A stretch of DNA of 64,000 nt from Aureibaculum algae (GTDB lineage Bacteria > Bacteroidota > Bacteroidia > Flavobacteriales > Flavobacteriaceae). This document shows positions 24,539-33,679 of this stretch, piece by piece. Below the pieces are notes generated by a model. It was given only the letters and a program-made list of their open reading frames with translations. It was not told where the DNA came from and ran no database searches. Made by a program: the position numbers and the translations under genes. The stretch covers positions 1,874,501 to 1,938,500 of the forward strand of contig NZ_CP040749.1 in assembly GCF_006065315.1 (NCBI RefSeq). Reading direction: 5' to 3'. How positions within the stretch are numbered: the first letter of the stretch is position 1; each line of letters starts with the position of its first letter.

Positions 24539-26233
24539 ATGAAAAAACTGAATGACTTTATTTGGGAGACACATGGTATTCATGCCGGAACCGAACAAGA
24601 TCGTGTTAAGCATGGTATTGATAAATTAGAAAAAGTTGTTGATAAAGCAATAGAAGCAAATCATCCAAGTATTACCTTTATTATACACTCTCCTCGCTTA
24701 ACAAATTTTCGATATATAGCAGAAAGAGAAACAAACGTAAAGTTTATTCGTGGCAATAGATCATATTTAAATTATCCAAAACGAATTGCAGGTCTTCGTA
24801 AAAAGTACGAAGGTAAAATAAATATTAAATATGGTGTTGAGTTAGAATGGATGGGTGCTGATTTAGGATTGCAGTGGAGTCGTTCAAAAATATTTCAGGC
24901 AGAAGGTGCTGATTATGTTATTGGCTCAGTACATTTTGCTCCAGAAGGCTTGCCATATGACGGTTCAAAAGAGGAAGCTCTTCAATTGCTGGAAATGAGA
25001 GGAAGTCTGGAGGCCTATTGGGATGGTTATTTTAATGAAACTATTCAAATGATTGAATGTTTTGGTGATATGATTCAAATTGTTGGGCATATAGATTTAC
25101 CGAAATTGAATGTTGATATGCCTGAAGCATTATTGAATTTTGAGACGAGTTCACATCCTTTAGCAAATAAAGTCAGAACACTATTAGAGTTGATTGCCGA
25201 TCGGAATCTTTCAATAGATGTAGATATGGCGGGTAAATTTAAAGGCGTAGGTGTTTATCCGATTCAGAGTATATTAAGAAGAGCAAATGAACTTCAAATT
25301 CCGGTGTGTGTAGGAACCGATACACATCATGTACGGTATTACGGCTTAAATTTTAAAGAGAGTCTAGAGTATATTCAGGAAGCTGGATACGAGAGCTATG
25401 TTAGTTATTCCAAATTAATTCCTGAGAATCGAACCATCTATGACAATCACGATTTAAAAGTGAAATATACCGTATTAAACAAAGGTATAGAATTGTTAAA
25501 TCAACGATTAGATATTGCACATAGAAGAATTATGCCAGATTTTTCTTTTGGAGGCACATTTTCAGAATTTGTAGATATCTATAAAAATTCTACAGGAATG
25601 GGTGACTATAATGCAATTCGAATCCGTAAATGGGGTAAATCAATAACAGTTACAAATGAAATTCCAACGTCAACTAACGAAACCGTAAATGGATTGTTTT
25701 CTGAACATGTAGACAAGCCTGGAGTCATTTCTTCGCTATTTAATACATTGGCTTCTGAAGGTATAAATGTTGAGACAGCAAGGCTAAAATCGAATAACGA
25801 TGGTACTGCAGTTGCATTTTTATCGATAAAAGGTTCTAAGGGAGATGTGCAAAGTGCTATTGACTTTGTAAATGGTACAAGTGCAAGTGCTGAATTGTTT
25901 CATAATTTGACCTATAAGGAGAATGCCCAATTACCTAATTACTACGGAGAAGGTGTTTATTTATTAGAAATGGATGGTGTTAAATTGAATTTGGCATTAA
26001 GTGATAAAGTAATACTAACCAAGCACAATAATGCTCCTGGAGTGCTCTTGATATTGCTATCTGCTTTGTCTTCAAAAAATATTAATATAATTGATTTAAG
26101 GTTAGGGAAATTGAATAATGTAGGTTATTCTGCTTTGGCGATCGATGGTGACAGTAATGTGATTCGCAATTTATTGGCCAAATTAGGGGATCAATATTAT
26201 GAAGCAAATTTGATTGAATTTTACAGTATGTAA
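24539..26233 (+). CDS. PHP-domain phosphoesterase fused to two ACT domains
   Basis: N-terminal PHP domain of the histidinol-phosphatase (HisK) type, about 1-320: THGIHAG (His12/His15), FIIHSPR, KYGVELEW, DYVIGSVHF, IVGHIDLPK and VGTDTHH supply the expected metal ligands, though the first motif is HxxH rather than the usual HxH. Two ACT domains follow (about 383-445, EHVDKPGVISSLFNTLASEGINVE; about 490-555, KHNNAPGVLLILLSALSSKNINII), the second resembling SerA/aspartokinase-type amino-acid sensors. The combination suggests a phosphatase or hydrolase under allosteric control by an amino acid. No his genes lie nearby. Substrate unknown. Confidence 0.8.
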   Translation: MKKLNDFIWETHGIHAGTEQDRVKHGIDKLEKVVDKAIEANHPSITFIIHSPRLTNFRYIAERETNVKFIRGNRSYLNYPKRIAGLRKKYEGKINIKYGVELEWMGADLGLQWSRSKIFQAEGADYVIGSVHFAPEGLPYDGSKEEALQLLEMRGSLEAYWDGYFNETIQMIECFGDMIQIVGHIDLPKLNVDMPEALLNFETSSHPLANKVRTLLELIADRNLSIDVDMAGKFKGVGVYPIQSILRRANELQIPVCVGTDTHHVRYYGLNFKESLEYIQEAGYESYVSYSKLIPENRTIYDNHDLKVKYTVLNKGIELLNQRLDIAHRRIMPDFSFGGTFSEFVDIYKNSTGMGDYNAIRIRKWGKSITVTNEIPTSTNETVNGLFSEHVDKPGVISSLFNTLASEGINVETARLKSNNDGTAVAFLSIKGSKGDVQSAIDFVNGTSASAELFHNLTYKENAQLPNYYGEGVYLLEMDGVKLNLALSDKVILTKHNNAPGVLLILLSALSSKNINIIDLRLGKLNNVGYSALAIDGDSNVIRNLLAKLGDQYYEANLIEFYSM

Positions 26234-26459
26234 GTTGGAATTAATATTTTGAGTTTTTGGTTGCGGGTTTGGAGATTTTTTACTCAATACGATATCTTTT
26301 TATTCACAGAAACATTGCGGTAGCGGTGTACTGGGTGAAAATCACGTGAATACTTTTGGCTATTTTTATAAGATAATGTTTCTATGCTGTCTTTAAGGAA
26401 GAATAATACCACTATCGATCTTCATTTTTTCATTAGGTTTATTTACAAAAGTTAAAAAC

Positions 26460-27665
26460 ATGAAATATTTCCGTTATTTTTTTTATTGTTCAATATTTTT
26501 TGTACTCGTTGCTTTTACCCTTTCTAAGAACAGGAGCAATGACACTTCAGATGACCCAATCGCTGTTATAGCATACTATGTTCCACAATGGTATAGTATT
26601 CCCAAGCAACTTCCATTGGGTCAATTGACGCATATTATCTACTCCTTTACTAAAGTTATTGACGGTGAAATGAAATTTAGTAATGAGGGTTTGGCAGTCA
26701 AACTTCAACAATTGGTAGCAGAGAAAAAAAACCACCCGCATTTAAAAGTAATGATTGCATGTGGCGGATGGGGGGCGGATGGATTTTCTGATATGGCACA
26801 CACTTTAGAAAATCGAAAAAAATTTGTAAGCAGTGCGATACAATTTATTAAAAAATATAAATTAGACGGCTTGGATATAGATTGGGAATATCCAGGTTTT
26901 GCAGCCGCTAATACAGGAGCTAGGCCTGAAGATAAACAAAATTTTACGCTTTTGATGAAGCAACTTAGGGAAGGATTGAATACTCTGGAAAATAAGCAGA
27001 CCTTAACTTTTGCTTCCGCAGGATTTAAATACTATTATGAAAATATAGAAATCAAAGAGGTGATGAAATATGTCGATTACATGAATGTAATGACCTATGA
27101 TCAAACTATCGCAACATCTACTTTTACAGGTCATCATACGGCTTTAGGTTGGATCAATACGGAAGATTTAAAGGATACACCTTATGGAGATTTTGTTGAT
27201 GCCAAAAACGAGGAAATGAAAAAGAACGGATATAGTTTTCAACCGAATTCGGCGGAGATGATAATTGATTATTGTATTAAAAATGGTGTCGCACCGGAAC
27301 AAATTGTTATTGGGGCTGCGTTTTACGGTAGGGCCTGGAAAGGTGTACCGCCTACTAACAATGGCTTATATCAAACCAATACGGGGTCATATATTGGTTG
27401 GAGTCCTTATAGGCAAATTAGAAAAGAATTTGAAAGCAACGGTAATTATCAAAGATATTGGGATTCCATTGCGAAAGCACCCTATCTGTATAGTGCCAAG
27501 GACAGTATTTTTATCTCTTATGACGATACTGTTTCGGTTAAACTAAAAACAGAATATGCTATAAAAAATAATTTGGGAGGAATTATGTTTTGGGAATTGG
27601 GCAATGATACAGATGATAAGAATAGTCTTTTGAAAGCAATTTATGACACTTCAAAAAAGAAATGA
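26460..27665 (+). CDS. Glycoside hydrolase family 18 chitinase-like protein
   Basis: Secreted GH18 enzyme, 401 residues. A signal peptide or anchor occupies 1-23. The catalytic DxxDxDxE motif is intact in LDGLDIDWEYPGF (about 138-150), with other family strands AVIAYYVPQWY, HLKVMIACGGWG, VDYMNVMTYDQ, VIGAAFYGRAWKGV and GGIMFWELGNDTDD in order. It should hydrolyse chitin or related beta-1,4-GlcNAc polymers outside the inner membrane. No carbohydrate-binding module is attached. A strong terminator follows at 27758. Confidence 0.92.
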   Translation: MKYFRYFFYCSIFFVLVAFTLSKNRSNDTSDDPIAVIAYYVPQWYSIPKQLPLGQLTHIIYSFTKVIDGEMKFSNEGLAVKLQQLVAEKKNHPHLKVMIACGGWGADGFSDMAHTLENRKKFVSSAIQFIKKYKLDGLDIDWEYPGFAAANTGARPEDKQNFTLLMKQLREGLNTLENKQTLTFASAGFKYYYENIEIKEVMKYVDYMNVMTYDQTIATSTFTGHHTALGWINTEDLKDTPYGDFVDAKNEEMKKNGYSFQPNSAEMIIDYCIKNGVAPEQIVIGAAFYGRAWKGVPPTNNGLYQTNTGSYIGWSPYRQIRKEFESNGNYQRYWDSIAKAPYLYSAKDSIFISYDDTVSVKLKTEYAIKNNLGGIMFWELGNDTDDKNSLLKAIYDTSKKK

Positions 27666-27757
27666 TAGGCTATTATATAAACCTCAAGCCATTCATAAAA
27701 TTGATATCTACCATAAAATTTATAAATCAAAAAATATAATTTAAGATAGTCTTTAAA

Positions 27758-27790
27758 GATAAAACCGCTTCGAGCGGTTTTATCTTTTTT
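27758..27790 (+). terminator. Strong intrinsic terminator after chitinase gene
   Basis: GATAAAACCGCT pairs perfectly (12 bp) with its complement across a TCG loop, followed by TTTTTT. It lies 92 bp after the chitinase stop. Confidence 0.92.
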
Positions 27791-27887
27791 AGAGGACTAA
27801 TGGCATAAAAAATTATCTTTTAATACTGTTCGTTATATTAAAAATTATTGACTGCAAAAAAGTTTTAATCTCGATTATAGAAATTTT

Positions 27888-28247
27888 TTAGTTTATGAGT
27901 TCATTTTCATCTTTTACTCTGAAGCAATTTTCTTCACCGAGATATAATGGATCTCCAAATTCTTCAGACCAAAAACCTTCCAAAATATCCTTCGATATGC
28001 ATTTATAGACTACAACACCCTTAAAAATGATATTATCTTCTCCTAAATAATTAAAGTTAACTACTAATATATTATCCTTAAAAAAACCTGTTCCATTTTG
28101 TTCTTGGTTGTTATTAATTAACCATTTTGCTTGTATTCTGTTATTTGAATCAAGTTTTAAAGTTAGTGTTCCTTTGTAATTAATATCAGTATCATCTTGG
28201 TTACTTCCAATAATATTATACGTTCCTATAAGATTTGCAATATTCAT
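27888..28247 (-). CDS. Hypothetical small beta-rich protein
   Basis: Unrecognised 119-residue soluble protein without signal peptide or membrane segment. It is predicted mostly beta: repeated short strands such as GTYNIIG, YKGTLTLKLD, IQAKWLIN, ILVVNFNYLG, IFKGVVVYKC and LEGFWSEEFG, reminiscent of lipocalin- or avidin-like small barrels. It lies just outside the left border of the putative island (att-like site at 28443) and so is probably the last chromosomal gene before it. Confidence 0.5.
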   Translation of the reverse strand: MNIANLIGTYNIIGSNQDDTDINYKGTLTLKLDSNNRIQAKWLINNNQEQNGTGFFKDNILVVNFNYLGEDNIIFKGVVVYKCISKDILEGFWSEEFGDPLYLGEENCFRVKDENELIN

Positions 28248-28442
28248 AGTGGCATCAGGTTTGAATTGCTAAAGATACTTTATCAATTAAATAAATTTAC
28301 ACCATGGCAAAATACATTCAATCATTTCTTTATGTTTTCTTTTTAGAATATATAGATTAACTTTTAAAGAATAGGAATGATCAATAAAATTCTAAGAATT
28401 AAATGAGTTTCAAGAGGTGATAAGCAAGAGCTGAATATTTTT

Positions 28443-28457
28443 TATTTCCCAATACAA
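28443..28457 (+). repeat. Candidate att core, left border (attR-like)
   Basis: TATTTCCCAATACAA; identical in 14 of 15 positions to the mnmE 3' end at 52049-52063, with further scattered matches for about 10 bases. It lies in a gene-free stretch. No better match to the mnmE end was found between here and the integrase. Confidence 0.5.
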
Positions 28458-28499
28458 TATCTTGTAAGCCTTATAAAAACTAAGGTTAAGAGGGATGGA

Positions 28500-28516
28500 G
28501 GTGTAAAATAGGTGTA
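28500..28516 (+). repeat. Paired GGTGTA motif inside left border
   Basis: GGTGTA-N5-GGTGTA, 43 bp inside the candidate core. The same pair with identical 11-bp period is found inside the right border (51921-51937). Candidate integrase arm-type sites. Confidence 0.4.
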
Positions 28517-28981
28517 CTCTTTTGGTTTCCTTTGGTTGGGTTTTGTTGTTAATAAGTAAATTTCTTATTATGATTTTATTCTTAATCTCATATAAGTTCA
28601 TTCTTGATAACCTTGAAAATTCTTAATTTTTATGTTTATTCTAAATATCGAGGTATCAATGGGGGATTTGAAAGTCCGAATTAACTTTAATTTTCTTCTT
28701 AAAATTAGTTCCATAAAAGGTGAATTACCAGAACTATTAAAAAGAACGGTAGATGGAACTTTATACTAAAAGTAATTTGAGATAGTGCTTAGTTCACTAA
28801 TACGACCCGTTTTTGAAACAATAGTTTCTTCTTCATTCGGATCTTCAACTTTTTATTTTATAAGAACTTTAACGAACAAAGATATCTTATAAAAAACTCT
28901 AATAGGTTCTTCAAATCAATGCTAAGATTGTTTTTTATTTGTACTGGTTTAATAATACGTTTAAAAAAAAAGTCAATTAAA

Positions 28982-29013
28982 TAGATGACTTTTTTTATAT
29001 TTGGGTATATATA
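28982..29013 (+). promoter_or_regulatory. Shared promoter-like motif A (upstream of M48 gene)
   Basis: TAGATGAC, then an A/T-rich stretch, then TTGGGTAT. The same arrangement occurs at 34817 and 38866. This copy also contains TATATTTG, a canonical -7 box. It lies 10-40 bp upstream of the first cargo gene. Confidence 0.45.
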
Positions 29014-29022
29014 ATAAAAAAA

Positions 29023-29850
29023 ATGAATAAAATTTTACTTCCCCTACTGCTAATATGTTATTCTACTGGTATTTATTCACAGGGATTATCAGAGAAAAAA
29101 TTGAAGGAAATTGTTGAAAGTTATAAATCAAGTATTGAAACAGCCTTAGTTATTGAGGATTGTGGTCATGTATTTGACGGTCCTCTTTATGCAGCAAAAC
29201 AACTCGAAAATGTATTTTTAGATGCTTCTCTTAATTTTAATTCAAAAGAACGAAAAGTAATGGCTAGTTCTATTTTTTATGATGTAATTAGATCTAAAAA
29301 GATTGTTAAACATCATGCATCTAAGGATAGTGTACTTGCTATAGTTCAAAAAATTACTAATCAATTGGTTTCAAAGGACGTAATTTATAAATTAACAATT
29401 ATTGATTCCAAGCAAGTTAATGCGTTTACGACTATGGGTGGATATCTTTATATAACTACGGGATTACTTGATTTTGTTGATTCTTATGATGAATTAGCAT
29501 TTGTTATTGGGCATGAAGTAGCACATGAAATTAAACTCCATACACAACGAAAGGTTACAAAGATGTTATATTCTTCGAGTTTTTTTAAACTAATTAGTAT
29601 AGCTGATTTTAAAAAAATGGTGTCGAGCATTAATTCATCTTTGTCGGCTCCATTTGATCAAATTGATGAATATGAAGCAGATAAATATGGTTTATTATTG
29701 GCAAAAGGAGCTGGATATGATGTAAACAGATTTGGTGACTTTTTTAAGAAGTTTGAAAAATATGAGAAAAGAGATTTACTTACTAAACTTAAATCTACAC
29801 ATCCGTTTGCTAAGCATCGAAAGAACTGTATAAGCAAGTACACAAATTAA
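29023..29850 (+). CDS. M48-family zinc metalloprotease, secreted
   Basis: Peptidase of 275 residues with a signal peptide (1-20, ending IYSQ). The zinc site is HEVAHEIKLH (HExxH, about 164-168) with the third ligand in EYEADKYGLLLAKGAGYD (about 216-233), the usual M48/BepA-Oma1-like arrangement. It lacks transmembrane helices after the signal, so it should be periplasmic. It is the first gene of a tightly packed series (12 bp to the FHA-ABC gene), suggesting that its role is linked to the transporter or to the envelope. Confidence 0.85.
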   Translation: MNKILLPLLLICYSTGIYSQGLSEKKLKEIVESYKSSIETALVIEDCGHVFDGPLYAAKQLENVFLDASLNFNSKERKVMASSIFYDVIRSKKIVKHHASKDSVLAIVQKITNQLVSKDVIYKLTIIDSKQVNAFTTMGGYLYITTGLLDFVDSYDELAFVIGHEVAHEIKLHTQRKVTKMLYSSSFFKLISIADFKKMVSSINSSLSAPFDQIDEYEADKYGLLLAKGAGYDVNRFGDFFKKFEKYEKRDLLTKLKSTHPFAKHRKNCISKYTN

Positions 29851-29861
29851 ATAAGTGCCTA

Positions 29862-32228
29862 ATGCAACAAGAAGTTTATCTTAAAATAGGTGCTAAAACG
29901 ATCGCTTTAGCTGAAAATCAAAAATTACTCATTGGTAGAAAAAAGCATGGAGCCGATATAGAAATTGATGATCCTTCTGTTGGACGAAAACATGCCACAA
30001 TTGAAAATAAGGCAGGAAAAATCTATATCAAGGATTTAGAAAGTCTTAATGGTACTTATGTCAATGATAAACGAATAGAATCAAACAAGTTGATAGAAGT
30101 TTCTTTAAAAGATAAAATTAAAGTTGTATCAGAGTCTATTGAAATTACATTAAAAAAAAATACTTTAACAAAAGATAAATCTGAAAAAATATCAAAAAAA
30201 GATGATAAAAATGTTGAATTAAATGATGCTACTGGTCTTAAACAAAAAATTACCAGTAAGGGTTTCTTTAATATAGGAAGATTATCTGAAAATGATATAG
30301 TTTTAGATGATCGCGTTGTGTCAAGAAAGCATGCTAAGATAAGTTTCGAAAATGGAAATTTTTGGATAGAAAATCTTCGATTAAAAAATAAAACATATCT
30401 AAATGGGCATGAGGTAAAAGAGAAAACTCGTTTAAGGGATACCGATGTCATTACTATTTCTTTTTATTCAATCGACCTATTGAATGGTCTAAAAGATCTT
30501 AGAAAGGAACACAGTGCAATTGAAGCTATAGGAATACAAAAGAAATATCCAAACAATAAAATTGGCTTACAGTCTCTTTCATTAAATATTCCACAAGCTA
30601 CTTTTGTGGCTTTAATGGGACCTTCTGGTTGTGGAAAATCTACACTGTTGAAATGCTTGAATGGAGACAACCCTGCAACTTCTGGTGAGGTATTGATTCA
30701 TGGTCTATCACTTGAAAAGAATTTCAATCTTATAAAGAAAAAAATCGGCTATGTCCCTCAAGATGATATTATTCATAAAGAACTTACTGTTTATAAGACG
30801 CTATTTTATGCTGGTAAACTTAGACTTCCTGACGACACTTCAGATGAAGAAATTAACAATAGGATAAACCGAGTTATTTCCAGTTTAAATTTAGATCAGG
30901 ATAAAGAAAAAGACATTAGAGGCATTAAAGTAGGAAGTCTCTCTGGAGGACAAAGAAAACGTATTTCAATTGCTGTAGAATTGTTGACTGAACCAACTAT
31001 TCTTTTTCTTGATGAACCTACTTCCCCGTTGGATCCTGAAACTATTGAGAGTTTTTTAACAAGTTTACGAGAATTAACAAAAGAGGGTACTACAATTGTA
31101 ATGGTTACTCATAAACCAGAAGACTTGAATTATGTTGATCAGGTCATTTTTTTAGGAGTGCAAGGTCATTTGACTTTTACTGGTCCCGCTAATTCACTGA
31201 TTTCGAAATTTGAGGTAAATAATATCGTAGAAGTCTATACTAAAACGAGTGATTTAGAACAAGTATTAAAAAATTACTATATAAAGTCTCCAGAAGTTCT
31301 TTATCAAAAAGAAAGTATTCCAGAGATTAAACGCGAAAAACCAGATTCGCTCATACTTCAATTGTATTGGTTGATATCGCGATATTTTAAAATTAAAATT
31401 AACGATCGTGAAAATTTAATTTTATTGTTTGCACAACCTCTCATTATTGGCGGTTTGGTTAGCCTTGTATTTAATGAATTAAGTATTGGAGTATTTTTTA
31501 TGATTGCTATTTCGGCGGTTTGGTTTGGTGTAAGTAATGCCTCCAAAGAAATTGTTGGAGAATTAGCTGTATATAGAAGAGAACGGATGTATAATTTAAA
31601 TATTAACACCTATATTATTTCCAAATGTGTTGTGCTTTCTATGATAGCTTTGATACAAACTATTATATTTATTTCAATTGTCTATTTAAATTTTAAAATT
31701 AATACGGTTGAAGGACATTCTGATACTTTTTTACGACCGTTTTGGCAAAGTGTTGGATTCATGTTTTATCTTTCTTTTTCGGCAACATTAATGGGTCTTT
31801 TCTTATCCTCTTACTTTAACACTACAGAAAAAGTAATGACGGTAGTACCTATAGCATTAATGCCGCAAATTATGTTAGCAGGTGTTATGACAAGAATTGA
31901 CAATACTTTAGTTGAATTATTAAGTTTTACCACTTTAGGACGTTGGGGTACAGAAGGTTTCGCTAGAATTCAAGACAAATCATATTTGGATGCGGAGATG
32001 GAGTCAAAATCGATTTTATTAGAAGTCACCCAAGGTAATGATATAAAATTAGTTGGCTCAAAGGCAATGAAAAGGTTAGACTTATACAATGAAAATTTAG
32101 TAGAGAATGGAACGCTTATAGGGTCTGTATTTGATAGTTTTAGTGCCAACTTACTTATGATAGCAGCATTGAATTTGGTAGTATACTTATTAATTTATTA
32201 CGCATTAAAAAGAAAAGATAGTATCTAA
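29862..32228 (+). CDS. Double-FHA ABC transporter (Rv1747-like architecture)
   Basis: 788 residues: FHA1 (about 22-92; GR at 25-26, NG at 63-64), FHA2 (about 136-205; GR 139-140, SRKH 154-157, NG 181-182), an ABC ATPase (Walker A GPSGCGKS 253-260; LSGGQRKRIS; Walker B FLDEPTS; H-loop VMVTHKPED) and a C-terminal ABC-2 type membrane domain (about 515-785, six hydrophobic segments). The order FHA-FHA-NBD-TMD is that of Mycobacterium tuberculosis Rv1747, an ABCG-like half transporter controlled by the kinase PknF. Oddities: FHA1 has Gly in place of the phosphate-contacting Ser (GRKH), and the D-loop reads SPLD rather than SGLD. The substrate is unknown. Confidence 0.9.
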   Translation: MQQEVYLKIGAKTIALAENQKLLIGRKKHGADIEIDDPSVGRKHATIENKAGKIYIKDLESLNGTYVNDKRIESNKLIEVSLKDKIKVVSESIEITLKKNTLTKDKSEKISKKDDKNVELNDATGLKQKITSKGFFNIGRLSENDIVLDDRVVSRKHAKISFENGNFWIENLRLKNKTYLNGHEVKEKTRLRDTDVITISFYSIDLLNGLKDLRKEHSAIEAIGIQKKYPNNKIGLQSLSLNIPQATFVALMGPSGCGKSTLLKCLNGDNPATSGEVLIHGLSLEKNFNLIKKKIGYVPQDDIIHKELTVYKTLFYAGKLRLPDDTSDEEINNRINRVISSLNLDQDKEKDIRGIKVGSLSGGQRKRISIAVELLTEPTILFLDEPTSPLDPETIESFLTSLRELTKEGTTIVMVTHKPEDLNYVDQVIFLGVQGHLTFTGPANSLISKFEVNNIVEVYTKTSDLEQVLKNYYIKSPEVLYQKESIPEIKREKPDSLILQLYWLISRYFKIKINDRENLILLFAQPLIIGGLVSLVFNELSIGVFFMIAISAVWFGVSNASKEIVGELAVYRRERMYNLNINTYIISKCVVLSMIALIQTIIFISIVYLNFKINTVEGHSDTFLRPFWQSVGFMFYLSFSATLMGLFLSSYFNTTEKVMTVVPIALMPQIMLAGVMTRIDNTLVELLSFTTLGRWGTEGFARIQDKSYLDAEMESKSILLEVTQGNDIKLVGSKAMKRLDLYNENLVENGTLIGSVFDSFSANLLMIAALNLVVYLLIYYALKRKDSI

Positions 32229-33112
32229 TGAATAGATTTATAAGAAATATAATAATTGGTGCAACGTTGATTATCATGTATTCATGTGCTCAAAATCCTG
32301 AGTTTATTAAAATAGATAATATAGTTGTTAAAGGCATTAAAGACTCATTAATGGAAGTGCATATGGACTACGTTGTTTTTAATCCAAATAACGTAAAGAC
32401 CAAATTAAAACAATCAGGAATGTCTCTTTATTATAAAGATGCCTATGTTGGGGAAGGTTTTTTAGAGAATCAAATTAGCTTAAAACCCAATGACACAATA
32501 CGAGTACCTGTACTATGTAATATAAAGCTTGATAAATTAAGTAAATTCTATCCGGAAATGTTGATTTCAGATACTACAGCTTTTAATATAAAAGGAGAAA
32601 ATAAAATTGGATTTTTATTTAATTCTTTTACAATTGATGTTGATGAAAAAATTTATTTAAATACAAGAGAAATTATAAAAAAAGAGATTAATAAGAACTT
32701 AGGTAATACTAGTAATTTTAGGATTAAGACGGTTTCAATTAATTCACTTCCCACACTTGATAAAACTAATTTCAAAATAACTATTCTTGCGAAAAACAAC
32801 CTCGATTTCGATTATGAAATTCATCAAATGGAACTTCAGTTTTTTTTAGATGACAAAGCAAAAGAACCTATTGCGAATTGGAGTCAAGATAAAGTCATTT
32901 CTCAGAAGGCATTATCATCAACAGAAATCCCACTTGAAGTAGTAGTTGACAATATGAATACCTTAAAGAATTCAAGTGTCACAATGCTGTTTAAAAAAGA
33001 AATTGACTTTATTGTTGTTGGTCAAGTACAAATTAAAATTCAAAATTATGTCTTTGATGTGCCTATTAATGATAATATGAAAATGGATATTAAAAAATTT
33101 ATAGGACTGTAA
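32228..33112 (+). CDS. LEA2-like lipoprotein
   Basis: 294 residues with a lipoprotein signal (IIMYSCAQ, Cys19). Two similar halves (about 25-130 and 150-285) each resemble the LEA type 2/WHy beta-sandwich: KIDNIVVKGIKDSLMEVHMDYVVFNPNNVKTKLKQSGMSLYYKDAYVGEG, and TVSINSLPTLDKTNFKITILAKNNLDFDYEIHQMELQFFL, the NPN/NNLDF positions being typical. Its ATG overlaps the ABC stop by one base, so it is translationally coupled to the transporter and could be its periplasmic partner. Function inferred from position only. Confidence 0.7.
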   Translation: MNRFIRNIIIGATLIIMYSCAQNPEFIKIDNIVVKGIKDSLMEVHMDYVVFNPNNVKTKLKQSGMSLYYKDAYVGEGFLENQISLKPNDTIRVPVLCNIKLDKLSKFYPEMLISDTTAFNIKGENKIGFLFNSFTIDVDEKIYLNTREIIKKEINKNLGNTSNFRIKTVSINSLPTLDKTNFKITILAKNNLDFDYEIHQMELQFFLDDKAKEPIANWSQDKVISQKALSSTEIPLEVVVDNMNTLKNSSVTMLFKKEIDFIVVGQVQIKIQNYVFDVPINDNMKMDIKKFIGL

Positions 33113-33114
33113 AT

Positions 33115-33678
33115 ATGACTGATCAAGAAATTATTATCCAATTGAAAAAAGGAAATGAATCATGTCTTAAGCATTTATATGTGCATTTAGATATGGTTAA
33201 AGGCTGGGTAAATAATAATAATGGGAATGATGACGATGCGTTTGATATTTTTCAGGAAGCAATGATGGTGTTTTATAAAAATTTGATCTCTGGAAAGTAT
33301 GAATCAAGTAGTAAAATAAGCACCTATCTTTTTGGAATTTGTAAAAGGCAATGGTTGAATCAATTAAATCGTAGATTAAAATACGAAAAGCCATCGGACA
33401 TTATTACAAGTACAGAAGATAAAGGAGATGATGGTTTTGAAATTGAGTTTACCATAGGTAGAGAGTCTCTTAAAAATTATATTAATAAGGCTTTGGATAA
33501 GTTAGGAGAGCCTTGTAAAGAATTGTTAGAAAAATCCATTTTTTTAAAATTAAGAATGAAAGAACTTGCAGAAATGTTTGACTATTCAAGTGCACATTCT
33601 GCAAGACAACAAAAGTTGCGGTGCATTAAAAGACTGAGGGGTTATATGTCTTATGAATTGATAATTAAATTGAAATAA
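33115..33678 (+). CDS. Sigma-70 family (ECF-like) sigma factor carried on the island
   Basis: 187 residues. Region 2 is AFDIFQEAMMVFYKNLISGKYESSSKISTYLFGICKRQWLNQLNRR (about 41-86), and region 4 is LRMKELAEMFDYSSAHSARQQKLRCIKRLRGYM near the C-terminus. It starts 2 bp after the LEA2-like stop and is followed after 1 bp by a membrane protein with anti-sigma-like layout. It is not close to the ECF factor at 3312. It may direct transcription from the three similar upstream motifs at 28982, 34817 and 38866, but this is a hypothesis. Confidence 0.82.
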   Translation: MTDQEIIIQLKKGNESCLKHLYVHLDMVKGWVNNNNGNDDDAFDIFQEAMMVFYKNLISGKYESSSKISTYLFGICKRQWLNQLNRRLKYEKPSDIITSTEDKGDDGFEIEFTIGRESLKNYINKALDKLGEPCKELLEKSIFLKLRMKELAEMFDYSSAHSARQQKLRCIKRLRGYMSYELIIKLK

Positions 33679-33679
33679 T

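Larger units (their letters stand above)
28248..29022. other. Gene-poor stretch at left island border (775 bp)
   Basis: No convincing gene. Contains the att-like core (28443-28457), the paired GGTGTA motif (28500-28516), a short open stretch reading ...KGELPELLKRTVDGTLY-stop (ends 28769) that may be a decayed gene end, an 11-bp hairpin AAAAAAAGTCA/TGACTTTTTTT (28965-28996) and the promoter-like motif of the cargo. A 63-codon reverse ORF here is probably chance. Confidence 0.55.

Noticed and set aside
28410-28601. 63-codon reverse-strand ORF across the left att-like site
   Set aside because: No domain, atypical composition, and it runs through the att-like core and GGTGTA motifs; probably chance in AT-rich DNA.
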